Origin: Croceivirga sp009797885
Lineage (GTDB): Bacteria > Bacteroidota > Bacteroidia > Flavobacteriales > Flavobacteriaceae
Length of the DNA: 64,000 nt
Reading direction: 5' to 3'
Assembly (NCBI GenBank): GCA_045866215.1
Contig: AP035880.1
Span: forward strand, 248,001-312,000
Shown here: piece after piece, positions 35,800 to 45,075 of the stretch
How positions within the stretch are numbered: the first letter of the stretch is position 1
Layout: every line of letters begins with the position of its first letter
Program-made: the position numbers and the translations under genes
Notes under the pieces: generated by a model
The model's input: the letters and a program-made list of their open reading frames with translations, nothing else
Databases searched by the model: none
What the model was told of the DNA's origin: nothing

Positions 35800-37545
35800 A
35801 TGCACAAAGCAAAAGGGGAAGTAGTGAGCGTCAACGAGTCGCTCGTTGGTGTCAGAACTACCGATGGGGCCATTATGAATGGAGAGGTGGCCTACATCAT
35901 TGTTGAGGATGGCAAGAGATTAAAATCCGAGGTCATCGATGTGAAAGAAGGCAACAGGGCCTACCTGCAGGTCTTTGAAGATACCAATTGGATGAAGGTG
36001 GGTGATCCGGTGGAATTTACAGGTCTCCCATTGGCCGTAAAATTAGGTCCCGGTATATTGGGCTCCGTAACGGATGGGCTACAGAACCCTTTATACGAAT
36101 TAGGGAAAATTGAATGGTTTTTGGAAAGGGGCCTGGAGGTCGATCCCCTGGACAACACCCAAAAATGGCACTTTACCCCAATGGTAGAGGAAGGTGCGAC
36201 CGTTACCGGCAGCACCGTTTTGGGTTCCGTTCCCGAAAAATTATTTGAGCATAAAATCTTTGTTCCCTTTTCCATACAAGGCAACCACACCATTACCCAT
36301 ATCGTAAAAGAGGGCGACTATACTGTTGACGAACCCATAGCCACGATCCAGGATAGTACGGGTAAAAGCATGGAGCTTACGATGGCCTTTGAATGGCCGG
36401 TAAAAAGGCCCATGCCCTTCACAGAGCGGTCGGTACCCATAAAACCCATGCCCACGGGAATCCGAATTTTGGATGCCCTATTTCCTATTGCCTATGGTGG
36501 CACGGCCTGTAATCCAGGTCCATTTGGAGCTGGAAAAACAGTACTGCAGCACAGTTTGGCCCGTCACTCCCAGGCAGATGTGGTCATTATTGCCGCCTGT
36601 GGCGAACGTGCCGGGGAGGCTGTGGAAGTTTTTAAGGATTTTCCGGAACTCATCGATCCCAGGACCGGGAAATCATTAATGGACCGTACCTATATTGTAG
36701 GGAACACCTCTTCCATGCCCGTAGCGGCCCGGGAGGCATCCGTTTATATGGCCACCACTGTAGGGGAATACTATCGAAAGCAAGGATTGAACGTTTTAAT
36801 TCTGGCCGATTCCACCTCACGCTGGGCGCAGGCACTTCGTGAGACTTCAGGTAGAAAGGAGGAGATTCCAGGCCCCGAAGCCTTCCCAATGTACATTTCT
36901 ACCTTAATCTCGGCTTTTTATGACCGCGCAGGGGTTGAAATCCTGGGAGATGGCAATACGGGGTCGTTGAGCATTATCGGTACCGTTTCCCCGGCAGGCG
37001 GAAACTTTGACGAACCGGTTACCCAGGCCACCCTTTTGAGCACCGGGGCTTTTTGGGGATTGTCCAGGGCTTTGTCCGATGCAAGGAAATACCCCGCCAT
37101 AGATCGTATAGACAGTAATTCCAAATATCCTTCGCAGTTGGAACAAGAAGAGGTAACGTATTTATTGGAATTGCTTCGTGATGGTAAAACCATAGCCTCC
37201 AATATTATTTTGATGGGGGAAAAGGGCATTACCGATGAGTCCTACATTCGTTATCAAAAAGCCGAATTACTCGATGCGGTATTCCTTCAACAGAACAGTT
37301 TTCATGAAGTGGACGGGGTGACCCATCCCGAAAGACTGCGCCTAATGTTCAACATGATCCAAGAAATCATCGATACACCGGTCGACATCAAAGGAAAGGA
37401 AGAAATACGCTCGCATTTCAATTTTATCCGACAGGCCTTTCTCGATTGGAACTATATGAAACCGGACGAGGAGGGATTTGACAAACAAAAAACAAAACTA
37501 TTGAACTTGCTTAAACAGATGGGGCATGTTGCAGAAAACGTATGA
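35800..37545 (+). CDS. atpA: V-type ATP synthase subunit A
   Basis: 581 aa, the expected length. It has an N-terminal beta barrel, the A-specific insert (about 110-190), Walker A GPFGAGKT at 240-247 and the catalytic region GERAGEAVEVFKDFPEL. The motif LADSTSRWAQALRETSGRKE marks the catalytic A subunit. It forms the catalytic A3B3 head. The stop overlaps the start of subunit B by 20 bases, so the two are translationally coupled. Confidence 0.97.
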   Translation: MHKAKGEVVSVNESLVGVRTTDGAIMNGEVAYIIVEDGKRLKSEVIDVKEGNRAYLQVFEDTNWMKVGDPVEFTGLPLAVKLGPGILGSVTDGLQNPLYELGKIEWFLERGLEVDPLDNTQKWHFTPMVEEGATVTGSTVLGSVPEKLFEHKIFVPFSIQGNHTITHIVKEGDYTVDEPIATIQDSTGKSMELTMAFEWPVKRPMPFTERSVPIKPMPTGIRILDALFPIAYGGTACNPGPFGAGKTVLQHSLARHSQADVVIIAACGERAGEAVEVFKDFPELIDPRTGKSLMDRTYIVGNTSSMPVAAREASVYMATTVGEYYRKQGLNVLILADSTSRWAQALRETSGRKEEIPGPEAFPMYISTLISAFYDRAGVEILGDGNTGSLSIIGTVSPAGGNFDEPVTQATLLSTGAFWGLSRALSDARKYPAIDRIDSNSKYPSQLEQEEVTYLLELLRDGKTIASNIILMGEKGITDESYIRYQKAELLDAVFLQQNSFHEVDGVTHPERLRLMFNMIQEIIDTPVDIKGKEEIRSHFNFIRQAFLDWNYMKPDEEGFDKQKTKLLNLLKQMGHVAENV

Positions 37546-38857
37546 GAACATAGATAGCATTGGCCGTGCCATTCTGAGCATTAAGGCCCAAGGGGTGCAC
37601 AACAAGGAATTGGCAGAAGTAATCTATCCCAATGGTCAAAAGGCTTTTGCCCAGGTGATTGCCTTGGATGGTGATGAGGTGACCCTACAACTGTTTGGGG
37701 GCGGATTTGGCGTTTCAACGGATTGCAAGGTTCGCTTTCTGGGAAAGCCCATACAAGTCGGATTTTCCGATGACATGTTGGGAAGGGTCTATTCGGGAAA
37801 TGGTCAGCCCATTGATAGAGGTCCTGAATTGCTTTCCGATATGGTACGGGTGGCCGGACCTTCCATCAATCCGGTAAAAAGACTCATTCCCAAAGATATG
37901 ATTCGTACAGGGGTACCTATGATCGATGTGTTCAACACCCTGGTACGTTCCCAAAAGATACCCATTTTTGCTAAAGCGGGCGAACCCTATAACCGCCTGT
38001 TGGCCAATATAGCCACCCAAACCGATGCCGATGTTATTATCATTGGAGGGGTTGGACTCAAATATGATGAATTCCATTATTTCAGGCAACGTATTGAGGA
38101 GGCCGGTAGTAAGAACAAAACCATCATGTTCATCCATACCCACAGGGATTCCATTGTAGAGGGCCTCATGGTACCTGATTTGGCCCTGGCCGTGGCGGAA
38201 CAATTTGCATTACAGGGTAAAAATGTATTTGTATTGTTGTCCGATATGACCCAATGGTCGGATTATCTGCGGCAAGTGGCCAATGCCCAGGACCAGATTC
38301 CGGCAAATCAGGGATATCCCGGTGACCTATACTCCCAGTTGGCGAGCCGATATGAAAAGGCTGCCGACATTGATGGTGCGGGTAGTTTGACCATTTTAGG
38401 GGTAACCACCATGGATGACGTTACCCATCCCGTTCCGGACAATACGGGATATATTACCGAAGGACAATTTTATATGAAGGATGGCTATCTGGAACTGTTC
38501 GGTTCTTTAAGCCGTTTAAAACAACAGGTGAATGATCGAACGCGTCCTGACCACAGAAGCATTATGAATGCCATGGCTCGATTGCTGTCAGAGGCCGAGG
38601 AACGCGTAAAGGCACAGAAGTTTGGCTCGGTCAAGGACGATTACTCCCTACGATTATTGGAATACCGAAAAACCTTTCAAACGGAATTGATGGACCCTTT
38701 CCGCTATTTGGAATTGGAAGATGCCCTGGATTTATGCTGGGACATCCTTGCCCAACACTTCAAAAAGGAAGAAGTAGGGCTGTCCTCTAAGCTGATTGAG
38801 GCGTATTGGCCTGAAAAAGGGAAGTTCAAAATTTTAAAAGAAATGATCCATGAGTGA
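37526..38857 (+). CDS. atpB: V-type ATP synthase subunit B
   Basis: 443 aa. The non-catalytic B subunit: no Walker A, conserved TGVPMIDVFNTLVRSQKIPI, and the B-type signature LLSDMTQWSDYLRQVANAQD followed by YPGDLYSQLASRYEKAA. Its start lies within the 3' end of subunit A, and its own 3' end overlaps the start of subunit E by 8 bases. Confidence 0.97.
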   Translation: MLQKTYENIDSIGRAILSIKAQGVHNKELAEVIYPNGQKAFAQVIALDGDEVTLQLFGGGFGVSTDCKVRFLGKPIQVGFSDDMLGRVYSGNGQPIDRGPELLSDMVRVAGPSINPVKRLIPKDMIRTGVPMIDVFNTLVRSQKIPIFAKAGEPYNRLLANIATQTDADVIIIGGVGLKYDEFHYFRQRIEEAGSKNKTIMFIHTHRDSIVEGLMVPDLALAVAEQFALQGKNVFVLLSDMTQWSDYLRQVANAQDQIPANQGYPGDLYSQLASRYEKAADIDGAGSLTILGVTTMDDVTHPVPDNTGYITEGQFYMKDGYLELFGSLSRLKQQVNDRTRPDHRSIMNAMARLLSEAEERVKAQKFGSVKDDYSLRLLEYRKTFQTELMDPFRYLELEDALDLCWDILAQHFKKEEVGLSSKLIEAYWPEKGKFKILKEMIHE

Positions 38858-39449
38858 AAACACGTTGGAAAAACTGATTGCCACCCTTAAATCAGAAGCC
38901 ATAGAAGCAGCTGACAATGAAGCGGTAAACATTGTGGAGAGTGCACATGCACAAGCAAAAAAAATTATCAAGGAAGCGGAAGCCAAACGGGAGGAACTGC
39001 TGAGCGGTGCTGAAAAAGAAGCGCAAGCCACCCTGATCAAAGGTGAGGGTGCCTTAAAGCAGGCGGCACGGGATCTTACCGTTTCAGTGCGGAACGATTT
39101 GCTAAAACTGCTCAAAACCGTATTGGAAAAAGAGGTGGAGGCCAAATTTACCCCTAAACTAATGGAACAGGCCATCACCAATACCATAGAGAATGTGGGT
39201 AGCGGGGTCACCCTAACACTTTCCATAAATGCGGAAACAGAGTTGGCCAAAACAGTCCAGAAGCAATTACAGGCGATGGATAATTTAGATTCCATCATCA
39301 CGGACCCCAGTCTGCTCAAGGGGTTTTCAATCACCAAGACCGATCAAGGGTGGAGCTACCAAATTTCGCCAAACGCGGTAGCGGAACTGCTGAATGCCCA
39401 TCTTAGCCCAAAGTGGGTGAACCTCCTTAAAAACGATTTGGATACATGA
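38850..39449 (+). CDS. atpE: V-type ATP synthase subunit E
   Basis: 199 aa. The N-terminal 90 residues are one long helix rich in Ala, Glu and Lys (IVESAHAQAKKIIKEAEAKR), the peripheral-stalk coiled coil. The C-terminal half is a small alpha/beta domain (LDSIITDPSLLKGFSITKTD). It joins the head to the membrane arm. It overlaps subunit B (8 bp) and the next gene (4 bp, ATGA-type junction). Confidence 0.9.
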   Translation: MSENTLEKLIATLKSEAIEAADNEAVNIVESAHAQAKKIIKEAEAKREELLSGAEKEAQATLIKGEGALKQAARDLTVSVRNDLLKLLKTVLEKEVEAKFTPKLMEQAITNTIENVGSGVTLTLSINAETELAKTVQKQLQAMDNLDSIITDPSLLKGFSITKTDQGWSYQISPNAVAELLNAHLSPKWVNLLKNDLDT

Positions 39450-40027
39450 TTGCGGGAAACCTGGAATATGTGATGGGCAGCTTACCACATCTATCTTTTA
39501 AAGACACGGATGAGGAACGCTCCAAGGTGGTTTCCCTATTACAGAAATATGCAGGTCCTTCCGAAACCGGGAAGGGCATTATTGCCATTTTGGACGGGGA
39601 AGCCGGTAAGTTTTTAAGTTCCGGTAGTCATCGCATATTTCAACAGATCAATTTGGCAAGCATCCACTCCGAAACTTTTCAAAAAAGTAAGAACAGCGTC
39701 CTGGCCACATTTTCCACCTATGTATTAGCACTTAAAAAAGGCGTACAGCAATTGCGCATCTCCCGGAAAAATGGAGCAGACCCCTCCATAACAAAGAAAC
39801 TCCCCCTGTCCCTGGTCCCCGGAACACCACTGGAAGAGGAAATTCAACTCTTAAAACTGCAATGGGACCAATTGGAAGAACTTTCCATGGGGCACTATAC
39901 GGATTTTGCGGCCTTATGCATCTACAAGCTAAAACTATTACTGTTGTTGCGCTGGTGGAGCTTTGATGAAAAACAGGGATATGCCAATTTTTTGAACAGT
40001 ACAAAAAAGACTGAAGATGGCGGATAA
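39446..40027 (+). CDS. DUF2764 family V-ATPase-associated protein (subunit C-like)
   Basis: 193 aa. It begins YVMGSLPHLSF, close to the Y-x-x-x-S-L-P-x-L start of DUF2764 proteins, which occur only in bacterial V-ATPase operons between E and A or D. A helix-rich C-terminal half ends in KLLLLLRWWSFDEKQGYANF. It probably fills the place of the central-stalk C/d subunit, which is otherwise missing here. It overlaps E and D by 4 and 11 bases. Confidence 0.82.
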   Translation: MIAGNLEYVMGSLPHLSFKDTDEERSKVVSLLQKYAGPSETGKGIIAILDGEAGKFLSSGSHRIFQQINLASIHSETFQKSKNSVLATFSTYVLALKKGVQQLRISRKNGADPSITKKLPLSLVPGTPLEEEIQLLKLQWDQLEELSMGHYTDFAALCIYKLKLLLLLRWWSFDEKQGYANFLNSTKKTEDGG

Positions 40028-40628
40028 GATTTTGATGAACAAAAATACGCTGGCTGCCCTAAAAACAGAGCTTAAGGAATACAATACGGCCCTGCCCGTC
40101 TTTGAAATGAAGGAACAGCAGTTAAAAGAGGTGGTACAGACCATAGAAAATAACATCGCCAGATTGAATCAGGCAATCGCTACCACAAACGAAGGAACAA
40201 AAAAGTGGGTGGCGGTCATGGCCGAAGAAACAATTGATCTGGCAGAAATGGTAAAGGTGGAACGTATCATCACCAACAAAAGGGAAATCGCTGGGGTGTC
40301 CATCGACGTATTTGAGGACCTTGTTTTTGAAGATGCCGAAATTGACTTTTTCAATACCCCCCTTTGGGTAGATGTGGCCATACAAGTGATTCAGGAACAA
40401 AAAACCAATCGTACACTGGTCGAGATCGAGGAACGAAATCTGGAACTGCTCTGGGAAGAACTGGCCGAGGCCCGAAGGATGAAAAATGCCCTTAAGGAAG
40501 TATTTATTCCCGAGACCAAGGATAACATCCGAAAAATTGAGATTTATCTTGGTGACGTGGAACGACTGGCCATAGGCTGCGCGAAATTGGTAAAGAAGAA
40601 AAAGGAGGAGAAAAAAGTCGTGGTATGA
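40017..40628 (+). CDS. atpD: V-type ATP synthase subunit D
   Basis: 203 aa, mostly two long helices that form the central rotor shaft: N-terminal KILMNKNTLAALKTELKEYN and C-terminal LLWEELAEARRMKNALKEVF, with the family FIPETKDNIRKIEIYLGDVE following. It overlaps the DUF2764 gene, and its stop shares bases with the ATG of subunit I (ATGA). Confidence 0.93.
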   Translation: MADKILMNKNTLAALKTELKEYNTALPVFEMKEQQLKEVVQTIENNIARLNQAIATTNEGTKKWVAVMAEETIDLAEMVKVERIITNKREIAGVSIDVFEDLVFEDAEIDFFNTPLWVDVAIQVIQEQKTNRTLVEIEERNLELLWEELAEARRMKNALKEVFIPETKDNIRKIEIYLGDVERLAIGCAKLVKKKKEEKKVVV

Positions 40629-42472
40629 TCGTGAGGATGAAGGAAATATTGCTTTTTACCACCGCGCGTTCCGTGGACGAAACCATTTTACAATTGGGTG
40701 AATTGGGGGTTGTGGACATCAAGGAAATCAACCGCCCTGGAAATGGAACCGTGGAAAGACGTATGGAAGCAGTACACCGTACGGAAAGTGCCATTTCCCT
40801 TTTAAGGGACCATGTACCAAAGAAACATGAGGTTGCCAACCGCGTAAAATATACTACCAAGGATCCCAAGCAACTCGTGGACCGTGTCCTACAGACTGGG
40901 GAGATCAGGCAAAAATGTCAGGAAAAAATTGATGAACTCAGCCAACAGCTGAACTGGTACGGCATCTGGGGCCAAAATGCAGCTACAAAGGATATTCCCT
41001 ACCTAAAAAAGAAGGGCATTTACCTCCGGTTATACCTTGTGGACAAATCGGCTGCCGACACTTTGGATCAAAAACACACTATAGTGAGGTTCCCAGAGCG
41101 TGATGGTAAGGTTCCCCTGGTATTGATTGCCCGAAATGCATCCGAGAAATTGAACCATAAGGAAGAATCCCTGCCCAGGGCATCCTTTGGGGACCTTAGT
41201 CAGCAAATGGAAAGAAAAAAGCGGCAATTGACCGAGGTGGAGAATTTCCTGGAGGACCAAACCGCAAATATAGCATGGCTTGAAGCATACCATCTGCTCT
41301 TACAAGATCGGTTGAGCACGCAACAGGCATTGGAAGGTATGGGGGACATTGAGGGAAGGTTAAAATACCTCAAAGGTTATATTCCCAGGACTGCTGAGGA
41401 CAATTTTATTGCCGCCGCAGAAGCAAACCACTGGGGATACCATATTGCTGATCCGGAAAAACCTGAGGACGTGCCCGTCTACATCAAAAACCCCAAATGG
41501 ATCAGTATTATCAATCCGGTCATGAAATTTATTGATATTGTGCCGGGGTACAAGGAAGTAGACGTTTCCATTTATTTTTTGGTTGCCTTTGCCCTGTTTT
41601 TTGCCATGTTGGTGGGTGATGCGGGTTATGGCCTGATCTTTTTGTTGGTCACTTTTTTCCTTCGAAAGAAATTGACCGCCCAAATGCGGATTCTGATCTT
41701 TGTGCTCAGTGGGACCACCATTATTTGGGGTGTGCTGAGCGGCACCTATTTTGGAGCTGAACAAATAGCCGCCCTCCCCTTTCTCAACAACTTGATCATC
41801 CCTGAAATTGCAAGTTTTGGTGTGGACAATATTTCCTTTATGATGCACCTATCCTTTATGATAGGGGCCATTCATCTTACGGTTGCCCATGGTATTCGAG
41901 TGTTCCAATTCATCAATTCCATACGTGCACTGAGTGAAGTAGGTTGGATAGCGTTGGTATGGGGCCTCTTTTTAATCACCGAACAATTGGTGCTTGGCAA
42001 GGCCATGCCCGATTGGGGATTATGGTTATTTGTTGGAGGAGCAGCGTTGGTAGCCCTTTTTTCTGTGGAAAGCAAAAACTTTTTCAAAAGTATGGGAGTT
42101 TCCATAGCCAATCTACCCCTGAGCTTGATCAGTGGATTTTCGGACATTGTTTCCTATGTAAGGCTCTTTGCCGTGGGGATGGCCACTGCTGCGGTTGCAG
42201 CCAGTTTTAACAATATGATTTTACCGGAAGGAATGACAGGTATGGGTATAGTGAACTTAATCATGGCGGCCATTGCCTTGCTGTTGGGGCATGGGTTGAA
42301 CATTGCCCTGGCATTGATGGCCGTCATGGTTCATGGCATACGGTTGAACATGTTGGAGTTTGCGGGACATCTGGGAGTCCAATTCTCCGGTGAGGCCTAT
42401 AAACCCTTTAAACTCATTTCTCCGGAAAACAGCTATAAGAATAAAACAACAATATCCATTCAAACAGGATAA
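40625..42472 (+). CDS. atpI: V-type ATP synthase subunit I
   Basis: 615 aa. The N-terminal 300 residues are cytoplasmic, with coiled coils. The C-terminal 300 have about seven membrane segments, beginning VSIYFLVAFALFFAMLVGDA. The essential Arg should be the one in DIVSYVRLFAVGMATAAVA. It forms the half-channels next to the K ring. It follows D with a 4-base overlap and is 25 bp from subunit K. Confidence 0.95.
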   Translation: MIVRMKEILLFTTARSVDETILQLGELGVVDIKEINRPGNGTVERRMEAVHRTESAISLLRDHVPKKHEVANRVKYTTKDPKQLVDRVLQTGEIRQKCQEKIDELSQQLNWYGIWGQNAATKDIPYLKKKGIYLRLYLVDKSAADTLDQKHTIVRFPERDGKVPLVLIARNASEKLNHKEESLPRASFGDLSQQMERKKRQLTEVENFLEDQTANIAWLEAYHLLLQDRLSTQQALEGMGDIEGRLKYLKGYIPRTAEDNFIAAAEANHWGYHIADPEKPEDVPVYIKNPKWISIINPVMKFIDIVPGYKEVDVSIYFLVAFALFFAMLVGDAGYGLIFLLVTFFLRKKLTAQMRILIFVLSGTTIIWGVLSGTYFGAEQIAALPFLNNLIIPEIASFGVDNISFMMHLSFMIGAIHLTVAHGIRVFQFINSIRALSEVGWIALVWGLFLITEQLVLGKAMPDWGLWLFVGGAALVALFSVESKNFFKSMGVSIANLPLSLISGFSDIVSYVRLFAVGMATAAVAASFNNMILPEGMTGMGIVNLIMAAIALLLGHGLNIALALMAVMVHGIRLNMLEFAGHLGVQFSGEAYKPFKLISPENSYKNKTTISIQTG

Positions 42473-42497
42473 AAAACAAAATCAAAAATTCTAGATT

Positions 42498-42965
42498 ATG
42501 GTAGGTATGGCAATTTTGACAACAACGGTAACAGGACTTGGTGATATGGGAATGTCATTGAGCATTGCTTCAATTGGATCTGCAATAGGAACGGGAATAG
42601 CCGGTATGGCCGCAATAGGAGCCTGGAAAAAAATGATTACCAACGGACAGAAGGCGGCAACTGCCCTACTTATTTTTGTAGGGGCCCCTCTTTCACAGGT
42701 CATTTATGGTATGATCCTTAAAAATGCGATTGCAGATGCCGACCTGGCACCTGACTCCTATCTTTGGCAAATTATCATTGGACTTGTAGCCGGGGCAGCG
42801 ATGGCAGGCTCGGCCATATTTCAAGGGAAGACCGGGGCTCGGGCATGTGACGCCATTGCCTCCGGTGCCAACGATACGGCCAAGTATATCATGATCATTG
42901 GTATCGTGGAAACGGTTGCCCTTTTTGTAATGATATTTACGATGACCGGACTGCCGACGGGATAA
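42498..42965 (+). CDS. atpK: V-type ATP synthase subunit K (proteolipid), with Na+-site residues
   Basis: 155 aa, two helical hairpins. The ion-binding carboxylate is Glu138 in the second hairpin (GIVETVALFV). The first hairpin has Gln67 in the matching place (PLSQVIYG). The set Ser66-Gln67-Tyr70-Gln109-Glu138 corresponds to Thr64-Gln65-Tyr68-Gln110-Glu139, the Na+ ligands of Enterococcus hirae NtpK, with the same Gln-to-Glu spacing of 29. Sodium coupling is therefore plausible. It is the last gene of the operon. Confidence 0.95.
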   Translation: MVGMAILTTTVTGLGDMGMSLSIASIGSAIGTGIAGMAAIGAWKKMITNGQKAATALLIFVGAPLSQVIYGMILKNAIADADLAPDSYLWQIIIGLVAGAAMAGSAIFQGKTGARACDAIASGANDTAKYIMIIGIVETVALFVMIFTMTGLPTG

Positions 42966-43090
42966 CTCCTCGCAACAGCCACACTTTACAAATCCAAACT
43001 TTGATGTCCGGACGGTAAAATGTCATGTTTTATTTGGCGTACACCCTTTACATTTGGACCATAAAATGGATGTGTTGAAACCCTTCTACT

Positions 43091-43771
43091 ATGAAAATAT
43101 TGGTAATAGAAGACAATGTGGAACTGCTACGGGATATCAAAGGTTTTCTGGAGGAGGAAGGAAACATCTGTGAAATAGCGCCCAGCTACAAGACCGCCCA
43201 TGATAAAATAGGGTTCTTTCCCTATGATATTTTAGTGGTTGACATTACCCTTCCGGATGGCAATGGTCTGGATATCATAAGTGAGGTAAAAAAAGAAAGT
43301 ATTGATGCCGGTATTATTATAATTTCGGCGAAAAACGCGGTGGGGGATAGAATCCACGGATTGGAAATTGGTGCTGACGATTATTTGACCAAACCTTTTT
43401 ATCTGGCGGAACTCAATGCACGGATCAAAGCCCTTTACCGAAGAAAAGTCTACAATGGCAGTACGGAAATCCTCTTTAATGAAATCAAGATTAAACCGGA
43501 CAGCCACGAGGTTTTTATCCATGACCGTATTTTGAACCTTACCAAAAAGGAATTTGACATCATTCACTTTTTTGTGGTCAATAGACATCGCCTCTTGACC
43601 AAAGAGGCCATTGCAGAACACCTTTGGGGGGATGACATTGAAATGGCGGACTCCTATAAATTCATCTACACCCATCTGGCCAATCTTAGGAAAAAAATTG
43701 CCGAATTGGGCGGGAACGACTATATTCAATCCATCTACAGTGTTGGATACAAATTCACGGATCGCGAATGA
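43091..43771 (+). CDS. OmpR-family response regulator
   Basis: 226 aa. The receiver domain has acidic Glu7-Asp8, phospho-acceptor Asp51 in DILVVDITLPDGNG and the conserved Lys in DDYLTKPF. The C-terminal OmpR/PhoB winged helix includes LTKKEFDIIHFFVVNRHRLL and YKFIYTHLANLRKKI, ending SIYSVGYKF. It acts as a DNA-binding regulator phosphorylated by the kinase encoded next to it; the two genes overlap by 4 bases. The targets are unknown. The V-ATPase operon, 126 bp upstream, is one candidate. Confidence 0.95.
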   Translation: MKILVIEDNVELLRDIKGFLEEEGNICEIAPSYKTAHDKIGFFPYDILVVDITLPDGNGLDIISEVKKESIDAGIIIISAKNAVGDRIHGLEIGADDYLTKPFYLAELNARIKALYRRKVYNGSTEILFNEIKIKPDSHEVFIHDRILNLTKKEFDIIHFFVVNRHRLLTKEAIAEHLWGDDIEMADSYKFIYTHLANLRKKIAELGGNDYIQSIYSVGYKFTDRE

Positions 43772-45027
43772 ACCTAGTCAGAAAGACCAATACGTACTAT
43801 CTCCTATTTCTGGCCTTTATTTTTCCAGTGATGCTTTCCATGGATTATTACCTCATTCAATATTTGGTGAATGGTGAGGTAGAAGAACTCCTCTTACACG
43901 AGCGTGAACGCATCGATTTTCATCTTAAGGAAGAAGGCGTACTTCCCACCTCCAATTATTTGTTTCAAACCGTTCCCGTGAAAGAAGGTTCAGTATTCAA
44001 CGAAGTATTCAGGGATACCGTATTGTATGAAGCCTATGCCGATAAAAATATCCCTTATCGCATCTACACGTTCAAATCGTCCATAAATTCCCAACCTGTA
44101 AAAATTTCCCTCAAACACATTCTGTTGGAAATCAATGAGCTCATATGGACGCTTTTTGTAACCACCAGTTTTATTATTGTATTGCTGGCCCTTGGGTTTT
44201 ACTTCATCAATCGTAAAATATACAAATGGGCATGGAACCCCTTCTTCAAAAACCTCTCGAAACTCAAACAGTACGATGTGACCAAAAAGGGCCCTATCCA
44301 TCTTAAAAGCTCCAATATCATAGAGTTCGAGGAGCTTAACCATGTGATTACGGACTTAATACATCAAGTGAAGAAAGACTTTCAAAACCTCAAGGAATTC
44401 AACGAAAACATTTCGCATGAAGTACAGACCCCCCTGGCCATTATCCGAAACAAGGTGGTCTTGCTTTTGGAAAGCAAAAACCTTAATGAGAAGGAACTTC
44501 AACGAATGCAAGCCATTTATCAAGAAACCAATAAGCTCTCAAAAATAGGAAAATCACTGACCCTAATTTCGAGGATCGAAAATCAGGAATTCAAACGATT
44601 GGATAGTGTGGACGTCCACACCATTATAGGGAACATTCTCAGTCATATGGAGGAAATCATCAACTTTAAACATCTTACCGTATCCACTGAGTTGGAGCCC
44701 GTGACCATAGAATGTGACCATATTTTGGCCGATATCCTGCTTACCAATCTTATCAAAAATGCCGTGCAGCACAACAAGGAAGACGGGGTGATAAAAATGG
44801 TCCTGAACGAGGAGAAATTTGAAATTATCAATACCGGCGAGATTTCCGAGATAGCCACCGAAAAACTGTTCAACCGGTTCCAAAAAGGCAGTTCTGTAAA
44901 AGAGTCCCTGGGACTGGGCTTGGCCATCAATCAAAAAATATGTGAAATCTATGGATTTCAATTGGATTATCAACGCAAGGATAAAATTCACACGTTTTCT
45001 TTGTTCTTTAAAAGGAACAAGGAGTGA
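43768..45027 (+). CDS. sensor histidine kinase
   Basis: 419 aa. Membrane segments lie at about 9-31 and 124-147, with a periplasmic loop of about 90 residues between. The phospho-acceptor is His217 in FNENISHEVQTPLAIIRNKV. The N box is NLIKNAVQHNKEDG and the G box is SLGLGLAINQKI. It senses an unknown envelope signal and phosphorylates the response regulator encoded just upstream. The short HATPase without an extra PAS or HAMP domain is typical of Bacteroidetes kinases of this size. Confidence 0.94.
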   Translation: MNLVRKTNTYYLLFLAFIFPVMLSMDYYLIQYLVNGEVEELLLHERERIDFHLKEEGVLPTSNYLFQTVPVKEGSVFNEVFRDTVLYEAYADKNIPYRIYTFKSSINSQPVKISLKHILLEINELIWTLFVTTSFIIVLLALGFYFINRKIYKWAWNPFFKNLSKLKQYDVTKKGPIHLKSSNIIEFEELNHVITDLIHQVKKDFQNLKEFNENISHEVQTPLAIIRNKVVLLLESKNLNEKELQRMQAIYQETNKLSKIGKSLTLISRIENQEFKRLDSVDVHTIIGNILSHMEEIINFKHLTVSTELEPVTIECDHILADILLTNLIKNAVQHNKEDGVIKMVLNEEKFEIINTGEISEIATEKLFNRFQKGSSVKESLGLGLAINQKICEIYGFQLDYQRKDKIHTFSLFFKRNKE

Positions 45028-45075
45028 TAAACACAATAACAATTAGGCAAATCAATTAATACACACAAATACCAT

